From assembly GCA_030789695.1 (NCBI GenBank), contig CM061141.1, positions 199,877,600-199,941,599 of the forward strand: DNA of 64,000 nucleotides. Reading direction: 5' to 3'. The translations under genes were made by a program, and so were the position numbers. Each line of letters begins with the position of its first letter. The first letter of the stretch is position 1. This DNA comes from Scilla litardierei (lineage: Eukaryota; Streptophyta; Magnoliopsida; Asparagales; Asparagaceae). Shown in pieces: positions 9,969 through 20,789 of this stretch. Under the pieces are notes generated by a model that ran no database searches, had not been told where the DNA came from, and saw nothing but the letters and a program-made list of their open reading frames with translations.

Positions 9969-12900
9969 GTAATCAAGGAAAAGAAAAAGAAAAGGAGCAA
10001 CAAATTTAAATTTAGCTCCAAAGGGAATTGGATACTCGATAGCGGGTGTTCAAAACACATGACGGGTGACGCTCGATTGCTCTCCGGAGTGGTTCCCATT
10101 GCGAATGGAAACCGCGTCGTATTTGGAGGCAACGAGAGCGGAACCATCGTCGGTGTTGGTAAAGTGGGTAACCCTTCTAAACCCTTAATTAGTGATGTCT
10201 ATCTTGTTAATGGTATAAATCATAATCTTATTTCAATAAGCCAACTTTGTGACAAAGGTTACAAAGTTAGCTTTGCGAAAGGATTATGTCATATTTCAAA
10301 TGATAATGATAAATTATTATTTTCCGGCACACGCCATAAAGATATTTATATTTTGGATCTTCCTAAGTCATATGAACAATGTCTCGTTGCCAACACAAGT
10401 GAACAACACTTATGGCATCGACGCTTTGGACATGTGAACTTTGGAACACTTTATAAACTTTCGAAATTAAATTCCATTAAAGGTTTTCCGAAGCTCGTTT
10501 TCGAAAAGAAAAGTTTTTGTGATTCTTGTCAACGTGGCAAGCTTCCTAAATCTTCATTTAAACCTAAGAAAAGCATTTCTACGAAACGGCCACTAGAGCT
10601 ATTACATCTAGATTTATTTGGGCCAACTAGAGTTGCTTCCTTAGGAAATGCAAGATATGGACTAGTCATCGTTGATGATTATTCAAGATTTACATGGGTA
10701 TTTTTCTTATGTAATAAAAATGAAGCTTTTGAAAACTTCACAATATTTGTGAAGAAAGTACAAAATCTCATCGGAACCACCATTGTCACTATTCGTAATG
10801 ATCATGGGGGTGAATTTGAGAATGAGTCTTTCTCAAATTTTTGTGATGATCTTGGAATTACTCACACGTTTTCTTTCCCTCGCGCACCTCCTCAAAATGG
10901 TGTTGTTGAGAGGAAGAATAGAACGCTTGTGGAGTGTGCTCGCACTATGCTCGAAGATAGTCAACTTGGTTATCAATTTTGGGCGGAAGCGGTACACACC
11001 GCTTGTTATGTGTTTAATAGAATACTTTTGAGGCCCGGCACCAAACAAACTTGCTATGAATTGTTGTTTGGTAGATTGCCTCAAGTTAAACATTTTCGTG
11101 TTTTCGGCGCAAAATGTTTTATTAAAAACACATATGATAATTTGGACAAGTTTGATCCGAGATCGGATGAGGGGATATTTGTTGGGTATTCCTCACGTAG
11201 CAAAGCCTACCGGATATACAACAAAAGATCCTCTACGATCGAGGAATCACTTCATGTCTCTTTTAATGAGAATTTTACTACTTCTAGAATTTCAAATGAT
11301 AATGATTCTATGGATGTTTTATGTGATTCATTTGAAAATTCTAAGTCTATTGATTCAATTGATTCTATTGAGACTAACCCGACTAATGAAGTTGGTGAGA
11401 ATGTGCCTAGTGATCAAGGTATTCCCAAGCGGCTTCATACCGTTCGCGACCATCCCCATGAGCAAGTTATTGGCAATATTAATGATAGTGTCAAGACGAG
11501 ATCTCAAGTCCACCACTTCGCCAATTGTGCCTTTGCCTCATCGATAGAGCCAAAGAATATCGTTGAAGCGTGCGAAGATAGTGCTTGGATCCTTGCCATG
11601 GAGGAGGAACTCATTCAATTCGAGAGGAATGAGGTATGGGAGCTTGTTCCTTTGCCATCGAAGAACCACACCGTCATAGGGACAAAGTGGATCTTCAAGA
11701 ACAAAACCGACGAAAATCAAGTCGTCGTCTGGAACAAAGCTCGGTTAGTAGCTCAAGGCTATCGCCAAGAGGAAGGTATCGATTTCGAAGAATCCTTCGC
11801 TCCGGTAGCTAGATTAGAATCAATTAGACTTTTATTGTCCTATGCATGCCATAAAAATTTTAAGTTATTTCAAATGGATGTTAAAAGTGCATTTTTAAAC
11901 GGAGATGTCGTTGAGGAAGTTTACGTTTCTCAACCTCCGGGCTTCATAAATGAAAAATTTCCAAATCATGTTTTTAAACTAAAGAAAGCTCTTTATGGTT
12001 TGAGACAAGCTCCTCGAGCTTGGTATGATGACCTAAAGAATTTTCTTTTGGATTTGAATTTTAAAATGGGCGAAGCCGATTCTACACTTTTTGTTAAGCA
12101 TGCGAATAATGATATTTTATTAGTTCAAATTTATGTTGATGATATCATTTTCGGTGCTACTAACTTCACTCTTTGCGAAGAGTTTTCTAATGTTATGAAG
12201 GAACAATTTGAGATGAGCCACATAGGCGAACTCAAATATTTCTTAGGTCTCCAAATTCGCCAATTGAACGATGCAATCTTCATCCACCAAACGAAGTATA
12301 CGGTGGAGTTGCTTAAGTGATTTGGAATGGAAAGTGCTTCCGGGAAAAAGACTCCAATGAGCACGACTACGCATCTTGACAAGGATACGGGCGGTAAGGA
12401 TGTAGACATTCGTCTATATCGAGGTATGATAGGTAGTTTACTTTATCTTACCGCAAGTAGGCCCGATATTATGTTTGCCGTATGCATATGTGCTCGTTAT
12501 CAGTCTCAACCTAAGGAGTCTCACTTAGTAGCGGTTAAGCGTATTTTCCGTTATCTAAGTTACACTTTAGATTTTGGATTACTTTATCCGAAATCTAGCA
12601 CGTATGAGTTAGTCTCATACAGTGATGCCGATTATGCGGGATGCAAATCCGACAGGAAAAGTGCTAGTGGCACTTGCCATTTTCTAGGAAATTCTCTTGT
12701 CTCTTGGTTTTCCAAGAAGCAAAATTCCGTATCACTTTCAACCACCGAGGCGGAATATATTGCCGCTGGTGCCGCTTGTGCCCAGGTTCTTTGGATGAGA
12801 CACACTTTGAAGGATTTTGGTATTCACTGTGATACTAGCCCTATCATGGTGGATAACCAAAGTGCTATCTGTCTTTCAAAGAATCCGGTGCACCATTCCC

Positions 12901-13082
12901 GATCAAAACACATAGATGTCCGACACCATTTCTTAGATGATCATGTTGCTAAAAAGGACATCATTTTAGTGTACGTTGAAACCCAAAAGCAAATCGCCGA
13001 TATTTTCACGAAACCCCTAAAGGAGGACTCCTTTGTGCGGTTGCGTCGAGAATTGGGGATTATGGGTGAATCCGAGATATAG
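9969..13082 (+). pseudogene. TE-B pol: protease, integrase, RT, RNase H, with one internal stop
   Basis: Copia order is clear. The protease has [12 protein letters not shown] at ~10035. The GAG-pre-integrase zinc region (LWHRRFGH ... [10 protein letters not shown]) is near 10411-10545. The integrase core has Asp in LHLDLFGP, Asp in RNDHGGEFE and Glu in [16 protein letters not shown] has [11 protein letters not shown] and the catalytic YVDD at 12132-12143. RNase H contains YSDADYAG, STTEAEYIA and DIFTKPL. A single TGA at 12318-12320 interrupts the frame after VELLK; the frame continues unchanged to TAG at 13080-13082. CGA to TGA by C-to-T change is the simplest origin. Apart from that stop, reading is intact, consistent with youth. 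The reading frame upstream is open from 9969, after the intron-like segment. Confidence 0.92.
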
Positions 13083-13326
13083 GATTCATATTTGAACTCA
13101 ATTATCTTGCATGCTATTATATTTTGCGATATTTCATTCATGCTAGATTTATTGAATTTTTGGGAATTTTATGTGATATGTTTGAATTTATGATCGAATT
13201 CGTATTTCAATGTCGTATTTAAGATTTCGACGTTTTATGGGGTAATTTAGATGACTAATGAGAGTGTTAAGATGTTTCATCCAAGTGGTTTGTGAAGAGA
13301 AATCAATTATCAATTTTTGGACTCTT

Positions 13327-13711
13327 CTAGTCGGTTTCAGTTCATTTGTCAACCGACTAGATGCTCATCTAGTCGGTCAGCAAGTGAACTCAGACCGACT
13401 AGATCAAGCTTCTATCTCACTCTTATCTTTCTCTTTCTTTAGTCGGTCACAGTACACATACCGACCGACTAGATTGAAAACTAGTCGGTCAGTGAATATA
13501 CTGCGACCGACTAAATCTAGCACTAAAAATTCCTGTTTGCCCCTGTTTCGACTTAGTCGGTTCAAGCTCATTGACCGACCGACTAGATCGTAATCTAGTC
13601 GGTCAGTGCTTGAACTGTGACCGACTAAGTGGGTTAGGGCAAATGCGTCTTTTCCAGATCTCGACCGACTTAAACTCATTTCAGTCGACTAAAACTCCTT
13701 TTAGTCGGTCT
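13327..13711 (+). promoter_or_regulatory. Internal ACCGAC/GTCGGT array of TE-B, upstream of ORF3
   Basis: Three full nested-palindrome units plus a degenerate fourth (14 cores) lie between pol and ORF3, ~300 bp ahead of the ORF3 ATG. The architecture equals that of the LTR arrays but spacers are not identical to them, so this is not a simple recent LTR copy. 13712-14016 is a pyrimidine-rich leader with several CTAGGGTTT (telo-box-like) motifs, typical of plant 5' UTRs. I see no clear TATA box. A promoter for a subgenomic ORF3 transcript is inferred. Confidence 0.6.
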
Positions 13712-14016
13712 CTTTCTAAGCTCAAGCCCGAAAACCCCAAACCCCCTCCGAGCCTCTTCAACTTCCCGTCGACTCCGGCCATTACTCCGGCCATCCCCGC
13801 CGTCCGCCGTCGTCGCCTCCTCCTCCTAGGTATCTCCCTCCTCATCCTAGGTCGATTCCTACTCTAGGGTTTGTTTTACATCTCTTCTAGGGTTCTAGAT
13901 CCTAGGGTTTCTAGTTTTAACCTAGGGCTTGTGTTTCGGATTCTCTCTTCTAGGGTTTGTGCCAGGTTGTTTTTGATCCTCCGTGATCGTTTGGTTGTAC
14001 TCGTCGTGCCTCGACC

Positions 14017-15657
14017 ATGGCAAAGACGAGGATTCCTATCACCTCTTCTGGGGCTTCTCCCATGACTGTAGGACCTTCCGACCCTAGGAATCCCTCTAAG
14101 CCTAAACGTCGTGCCAAATCAACCCAAGCTTCTCCGTCTTCGCCTCCTCTGAAGAAGCAGAGGACGTCGACAGTCAAACCCCGCAAATCTAAGACCAAAA
14201 AGCCCATACTCCACACTCCCTCTACTCCTCCCGATTACGATTCTGAGTTTGTGCCTGAGGATGAGCCAGGCCATAGGGAACCCACTCCTCCACTTCGTCC
14301 TAGGACTCGCCAGCCAAAGGGAAAGGGCCCAATGCCAGCGGGGGGTGTTGACATATCGTTGTGTCGCGATGACCCTATGTGTCTCGCGGCCTACAACCGT
14401 ATTGAACACTGCCTGATGTTATTGGAGCACTACGTCCAGTTTTCTGATTTCCTTGGCTTAGCTGACCTACTCTCCTATAGTGGTCTCCTTGATTATCTCC
14501 GATTCGACCCCAAGGCCAATCCCAAACCATATCCTCGCCTTGTGAAATTGTTCTACGCCAATCGCGTTCGAGGCCAGTACGATGTCAGTCACTCCATTGA
14601 GACTACTGTCTTGGGAACTCCTATAGTTCTCACGGCAGAAATCTTGGGGGAGATTCTTGGCTGTTCGTCGTGTGGTCTCCTTCCTTCGGACATTTCCGTC
14701 GATGACATTTCTTCCTTGGATCAGTCAGTTCTTTCAGATATCTTCCAGGTTATCCCCTCCGCATTCATTGGTGTTCCATCGAAATATTTCAAGCCGAATG
14801 CGTGGGTCCTTAACCTGATCTTGAAGTCTTGCCTACTCCCTAAGTATGGATCATCTTCACTTCCATCCCAGCCGTTCTTGAAATTGATCTATGCTCTTTT
14901 CTTGGGATGCGAGATTAATTGGGCTCGCGTGATACTCGATAAGATGGACTCTTTCGAGTGTATACACAAGACCAATAAATCTGCGCATATTCCATACCCT
15001 TGTCTGTTGACCCTCGTGTTTCGTCATTTCCGAGTCACTCTCCCTCCTGACGATGAGCGTCCCTTGGGTACTCCTCTAAACGCGACGGTCGTGAAGAAAT
15101 CTTTAGCGGCGCTTCGTCACGTGCAGAGGTCTACAGCATCTGCTTCCCAGTCCATTCCGTCAGCTGCTGCAGCCTCCACTCCTCCTGCTACTTTAGACGA
15201 TGTCGTACGCCTACTTCGTCAGCACGACTCACGTTTGGCTCGTACTGAGGAGGTAGTCTGCCGTATGGCTCGTATGATGGGGATTGATCTTCCTCCTTCA
15301 GTTTCTGAGGCCGAGGAGATGGACGATGAGGAACTTGACGAGCTTGTCACTTCCTTAGCCCGTGGCGATGAGGCCACTGCTGCTGCTGCTGCTACCACTT
15401 CAGCTCCTGGAGATGGCACCACTTCCGGTGCTCCAGAGACGTCTGCTTCAGCACTTCAGACTTCTGAGTCTGCTGCTGACCCTGTTACCGAGCCTGCTGA
15501 TATTCCTGTTGACACATTTGCCGTCGAGCCCGTCGTTGACGTCTCGACTCCTGCCCCGACGATTCCATCTGTTGAGACACCTCTACTCCCTGCAGAGCCT
15601 GAGTCCACTCCGTCGACTGGACCCACGGACACTGCAGATCCAGCCACTTCCTCGTGA
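14017..15657 (+). CDS. TE-B ORF3 (546 aa), putative plant transposon protein domain / env-position ORF
   Basis: An uninterrupted ORF after pol and before the 3' LTR, the place of the so-called envelope-like ORF in SIRE/Maximus elements. Residues 1-105 are basic and Ser/Pro-rich (PKRRAKSTQ, KSKTKK), resembling a nuclear localisation region. Residues ~120-330 resemble the 'putative plant transposon protein' domain (YVQFSDFLGL, RLVKLFYANRVRG, AEILGEILGC), recognised from memory. A Ser/Thr/Ala/Glu-rich low-complexity tail follows. I see no signal peptide or convincing transmembrane segment, which argues against a membrane envelope. The function is not known. Start: ATG in ACCATGGC, a good plant context. 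The ACCGAC array upstream may drive it. Confidence 0.75.
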   Translation: MAKTRIPITSSGASPMTVGPSDPRNPSKPKRRAKSTQASPSSPPLKKQRTSTVKPRKSKTKKPILHTPSTPPDYDSEFVPEDEPGHREPTPPLRPRTRQPKGKGPMPAGGVDISLCRDDPMCLAAYNRIEHCLMLLEHYVQFSDFLGLADLLSYSGLLDYLRFDPKANPKPYPRLVKLFYANRVRGQYDVSHSIETTVLGTPIVLTAEILGEILGCSSCGLLPSDISVDDISSLDQSVLSDIFQVIPSAFIGVPSKYFKPNAWVLNLILKSCLLPKYGSSSLPSQPFLKLIYALFLGCEINWARVILDKMDSFECIHKTNKSAHIPYPCLLTLVFRHFRVTLPPDDERPLGTPLNATVVKKSLAALRHVQRSTASASQSIPSAAAASTPPATLDDVVRLLRQHDSRLARTEEVVCRMARMMGIDLPPSVSEAEEMDDEELDELVTSLARGDEATAAAAATTSAPGDGTTSGAPETSASALQTSESAADPVTEPADIPVDTFAVEPVVDVSTPAPTIPSVETPLLPAEPESTPSTGPTDTADPATSS

Positions 15658-16608
15658 TCGCTGTTCCGAGGACTCTCCACTACGCTTTGGATGATATACC
15701 TTAGTGAGAGTATTTTTGGGTTAGGATAGAGTATGAGGGTTATGATATTTTGATGTATTTTGGATGCTGTCGATGATGTTGTTATATTTCGATGTGGATG
15801 ATGATGTTGTACTTATTTTGATGTGGATGATGATGATGTATTTCTTTTTGATGGGTATGTTGCATTTGATGTATCGATATTTTTGCTGGATGTACTCATG
15901 ATGTTATCATTTATATATATACATCGTCGTTCTCTTTGTCTTAATTCGTCGTGCACATTTAATATTCGTTCAATGCATGTAATATGTGAATTCGTCGCTC
16001 GACGCATGCAAACTTGGTTAAATAGATTTAAATTCTATAATTGTATAGAATTGTTTTCCATGCACAAATTTAGCCAAGAATATTGAATATTGAAGAGTAT
16101 GTTTCTTTATTCAAGAAATGAATAATTATTTGGTATTTTTGATGATTTTGATTATTTTTTTGATCATGGACATTTTGGCACACCTTGATTTGATTTCCAC
16201 ATTTTTCCCTTGGTGTCAATTTGGTCCATCGTCATTGTCTACGACTCCCGCTGTTGGATTTTCCATTTCCTAGTTGTTGTCGTTGTATGCCCCCCATTTT
16301 TGGGATAATGCCAAAGGGGGAGAGATAATGATAATAAATAGCGCAAATGAAAATTTAACTCAATTTCCAAGAATCTAATTTGATGTGTTAGATTCAGGGG
16401 GAGTTACGATATATATAAGGATTTTCAAAATCCGATATTTCAAAAATCGATTCTCTTTATTTATCTTACTCGTTTGCTTGATGCAATTCATATATATTCA
16501 TTTTGGAATTAACGTGTCATCAATGCAGGGGGAGTAAGTATTTTACATTTGAATCATTATTTTTTATTATTATTTATGTTGGTTTGTCATCACCAAAAAG
16601 GGGGAGAA
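15658..16608 (+). other. TE-B 3' noncoding region with four polypurine tracts
   Basis: AT-rich, without a credible ORF. Four GGGGGAG-type tracts are present, at ~16312-16324, ~16396-16403, ~16527-16534 and 16594-16607. The last (CAAAAAGGGGGAGAA) abuts the 3' LTR and is the functional polypurine tract; the others may be auxiliary plus-strand primers or fossils of earlier 3' ends. Confidence 0.7.
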
Positions 16609-18361
16609 TGTTGAATATTGGACTCCCCGGATTTGGTTTTGATGATGAGCAAACATAAATAATCCATGAACTAACAATTTGTGAGCGCAGTTTTGAAGAT
16701 CGTCGCCAATTTCACGAGAACATTCAAAGCGACATCTCAACACTTCCCAAAGCTCGTATTCATGCCTAAAGCTTCGTTGAAGCTCTTGCGCCATTTTGGA
16801 AGTTATGAAGAATCAATCGAAGCTCTCGAAGACCGTTTATTAAGGTTTTATTTATAGTCTTTTAGCTTCGATATATAGAATGTTAAGCCTTGAGTATATC
16901 TTACGTTTCTATCTTCATTACGCTCATTTCGTAGCTCTAGGATTCTTGCACAAGTTCATTCTAACTTCCTCGAAGCGTCGCGCTTCGATTCGGACTTGTT
17001 TGTGCATGTTAGTTGGTACAAGAACAAGTACTGACCGACTAGATAGTGATCTAGTCGGTCGGTAACTCTTCTTGGACCGACTAGTTTGATTCCTTAATTT
17101 CTTGGACTTTAATGTTTACAGTTAGTCGGTCTACGTTGACTCACCGACCGACTAGTTTGTGAACTAGTCGGTCAGTGATGCTTCTTTGACCGACTAGTTG
17201 TGACTTACTGTTCATGCTAAATTTCTCTTAAGCTACTGTTTATCGTTAGTCGGTCTAAGAACGTTTGGTGACCGACTAGTTGACAATCTAGTCGGTCAAC
17301 TTTTGTTCTTGGACCGACTAAGTCAACTTGTGTTCAGACTATTTCATTTTGCCTCTTAGTCGGTCTACGTTCATTGACTGACCGACTAGTTGTGAAACTA
17401 GTCGGTCAGAAAGTCTTCTTGGACCGACTAGATTTCTAGGTTTGAAATTCTATCTCTTCTCAGATCTTCACTTAGTCGGTCCATGCTGTTTGACTGACCG
17501 ACTAGTTGATGAACTAGTCGGTCAGTGATTGTTCTTTGACCGACTAATTCTCACAGATTTCTATCCGTTGGAGAATGACCTAACTTGTTTTTATGGGACC
17601 TTATAAATACGAACCTAGGTCATTTCTATCTAGGTTAGAGCTTCCATTCAGAGATTCATTGAGATCAAAAGAGATAGCCATTCTCACTCTAATCTAAAGC
17701 TCTCTTCCTCACAAGAAACCCATTCTCTTTCATTTCTAGATCTAGAATCCATCTAGAGAGAAGGTTGTTCTTGGTGAGCTCTTCAAGCTATTGCTTGATC
17801 CAAGTCTCCAAATCATCCCTAGGCACCGATTGCTGGTCATTTCCTTGGTGCTAGGTCTTGGTGACTTCATCTTCCTCAAATCCTTCATTTCACCATTTGG
17901 GTAAGAAAAACTCAAGGTATAGGATTTTGTGGTAAGATTGTTTATTTCATATTAAACTCTTTAATATTGCTTTGTGATTCTCTAGGTTGTGAGAGAAGGT
18001 TGTGATCCCGGGTTGTGGGATTCACGTTTGCTATTGCATGTATGATTTGATCTTGTGAAGGTTTTTCACAAGATATTCATAGTGGAAATCTTGGGTTAGG
18101 GTTTCTAACCTAAGTATCCGGAGGGGATCCGGGTGGTTGGGACGTAGGATCACCGGGAACAAGTCGGGGAGACTTGGGTGGATCCGAACCCATTAACATC
18201 ATTTGTTTGCATTGTTAATTTTGTTGTTGTCATTCAATTTAAGCTTCTGCAAATTGATTTGGTAGTTGTTTGCAATTTAATTTGGAATTATACTCCTTAT
18301 TATTTTAAAGTACTATTCACCCCCCCTCTAGTACTTGTGCAGTAGCTGGTAGGGCATTACA
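16609..18361 (+). repeat. 3' LTR of TE-B (1753 bp)
   Basis: Matches the 5' LTR (5891-7646) with about nine substitutions I can see and a shorter poly-C run. Includes its own ACCGAC array (17031-17548) and TATA box (17602-17608). It ends ATTACA at 18361, followed by the TGAAG target duplication. Confidence 0.96.
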
Positions 18362-18366
18362 TGAAG
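18362..18366. repeat. Right target-site duplication of TE-B (TGAAG)
   Basis: TGAAG repeats 5886-5890 exactly. Without TE-B, the array reads AGTGTGAAGCAATTACC, as in the intact unit near 20070-20085. Confidence 0.95.
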
Positions 18367-20690
18367 CAATTACCCCCGTCGTGGGCATCGTGCGCGGGAA
18401 ACGCACAAGTGTGGAGCATTTACCAAACGTGCGCACGACAGGCAAAAATTACCCCCGTAGTGCGGGAGGGGTAAAACGCAACGGGTAAACCAATTTCCAT
18501 CCGTGCGCACGACGGGCAAAATTCCCCCGTCATGCGCGGAGCTTAAAACGGACAAGTGTGGAGCAATTTCCATCCGGGCGCACGACGGGCAAAATTAACC
18601 ACGTCGTCCGCGGGGGTTAAAACGCACAAGTGTGAAGCAATTTCCATCCGCGCGCACGACGGTCAAAAATAACCTCGTCGTGCGCGGCGTCCGCGGGGCT
18701 TAAAACGCACAAGTGTCGAGCAATTTCCATCCGCGCGCACGACGGGCAAAATTACCCCCGTCGTGCGCGTCGTGAGCGGGCAAACGCACAAGTGTGGAGC
18801 AATTTATAGCCGTGCGCACGACAGGCCAAATTACCCCCGTCGTGCGCGAGGGGGAAAACGCAATCTGTAAAGCAATTTCCATCCGCGCGCACGACAGGCA
18901 AACTTACCCCGTCGTGCGCGTGGGTTAAAACGCCTAGTGTGCAGCAATTTCCATCAGAGCGTACGACAGGAAAAAATTACCCCCGTCGTACGCGGGGGTT
19001 AAAACGCACAAGTGTGAAGCAATTTCCATCCGCGCGCACGACGGGCAAAATTACCCCCGTCGTGCGCGTGGGTTAAAACGCATAGCGTGGAGCAATTTCC
19101 ATCCGAGCGCACGACGGACAAAATTAACCCCGTCGTCCGCGGGAGTTAAACCGCACAAGTGTGCAGCAATTTCCATCTGCGCGCACGACGGGCAAAAATA
19201 ACCTCGTCGTGCGCGTCGTCCGCGGGGGTTAAAACGCACAAGTGTGCAGCAATTTCCATCCGCGCGCACGACGGGCAAAATTACCCCCGTCGTGCACGTC
19301 GTGTGCGGTCAAATGCACAAGAGTGGAGCAATTTACAGCCGTTCGCACGACGGGCCAAATTACCCCGTCGTCCGCGAGGGGGAAAACGCAATCTGTAAAG
19401 AAATTTCCATCCGCGCGCACGACGGGCAAACTTACCCCGTCGTGCGCGTGGGTTAAAACGCCTAGTGTGGAGCAATTTCCATCCGAGCGCACGACGGACA
19501 AAATTAACCCCGTCGTCCGCGGGGGTTAAAACGCACAAGTGTGCAGCAATTTCCATCCGCGCGCACGACGGGCAAAATTCCCGCGTCGTGCGCGGGGCTT
19601 AAACGGACAAGTGTGGAGCAATTTCCATCCGGGCGCACGACGGGCAAAATTAACCCCGTCGTTCGCGGGGGTTAACACGGCTAGTGTGAAACAATTCACA
19701 TCCGCGCGCACGACGGGCAAAAATAACCCCGTCGTGCGCGTCGTCCGCGAGGCATAAAACGCACAAGTGTCGAGCAATTTCCATCCGCGCGCATGACGGG
19801 CAAGATTACCCCCGTCGTGCGCGTTGTCCGCGGGGCTTAAAACGCACAAGTGTATAGCATTTTCCAGCCGCGTGCACGACGGCCAAAAATACACCCCGTC
19901 GTGCACGGGGGTTAAAACACCTAGTGTGAAGCAATTTCCATCTGCGCGAACGACGGGCAAACTTACCCCGTCGGGCGCATCGGTTAAAACACCTATTGTG
20001 CAGCAATTTCCATCCTAGCGCATGACGGGCAAAATTAACCCCGTCGTGCGCGGGGGTTAAAACGCCTAGTGTGAAGCAATTACCCCTGTCGTAGGCGTCG
20101 TGCGCGGGAAACGCACAAGTGTGGAGCATTTACCAAACGTGCGCACGACAGGTAAAAATTACCCCTGTAGTGCGGGAGGGGTAAAATGCAACGGGTAAAC
20201 CAATTTCCATCCGCGCGCACGACGGGCAAAATTCCCCCGTCGTGCGCGGGGCTTAAAACGGACAAGTGTGGAGCAATTTCCATCCGGGCGCACGACGGGT
20301 AAAATTAACCACGTCGTCCGCGGGGGTTAAAACGCACAAGTGTGAAGCAATTTTCATCCGCGTGCACGACGTGCAAAATAACCCCCGTCGTGCGCGTTTT
20401 CGGCGTGGCTTAAAACGCACAAGTGTAGAGCTTTTTCCAGCCGCACGCACGAAGGGCAAAAATACGCCCCGTCGTGCACGCGGGTTAAAACACCTAGTGT
20501 GAAGCAATTTCCATCTGCCCGTATGACAGGCAAAATTTTCCCCCGTCGTGCGCGTCGTGCGCGGGGCTAAAACGTACAAGTGTGGAGCATTTTCCATTCG
20601 CGCGCACGACGGGAAAAATTACCCCCGTCGTGCGCGTCGTGCGCGGGGCTTAAAAAGCACAAGTGACAAGTGTGGTGAAATTTCCATACG
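18362..20690. repeat. GC-rich palindromic tandem array, right part
   Basis: About 30 more units of the palindromic repeat seen at 4319-5890. 19242-20073 is nearly the same sequence as 5055-5885; after subtracting TE-B plus one target duplication, these are ~1.71 kb apart, the same spacing as the GAAGCAATTACCCC variant at 18363 and 20075. This suggests a ~1.7-kb higher-order repeat. Units decay toward the right end; beyond ~20690 the DNA is AT-rich and unrelated. No coding function. Confidence 0.93.
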
Positions 20691-20789
20691 AAGGTAGCAA
20701 TATGGGTAAACATATCTTTTAATTTCTTAGAACAAGTGATTATTTTGCACAAAACCTAACATCAATTTTATACCGAATTTTTTTCAATA
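20691..20789. other. AT-rich boundary sequence
   Basis: Short AT-rich stretch between the palindromic array and the foldback region. Nothing recognised. Confidence 0.5.

Larger units (their letters stand above)
5891..18361 (+). mobile_element. TE-B: complete Ty1/Copia element, SIRE/Maximus-like, 12,471 bp
   Basis: A full element with two ~1.75-kb LTRs starting TGTTGAATATTGG and ending GGGCATTACA, an initiator-Met primer binding site, gag, pol in the order protease-integrase-RT-RNase H, a third ORF after pol, polypurine tracts, and a perfect 5-bp target duplication TGAAG (5886-5890 and 18362-18366). The target is a spacer of the GC-rich palindromic array. I see about nine substitutions plus a poly-C length change between the LTRs, so the insertion is recent. 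Size, third ORF and multiple polypurine tracts match the SIRE/Maximus lineage. Pol has one in-frame stop, so this copy is probably not autonomous. Confidence 0.95.

Noticed and set aside
18370..20597. Further ORF clusters (up to 144 aa) in the right array
   Set aside because: Same satellite artefact as at 4.3-5.8 kb.
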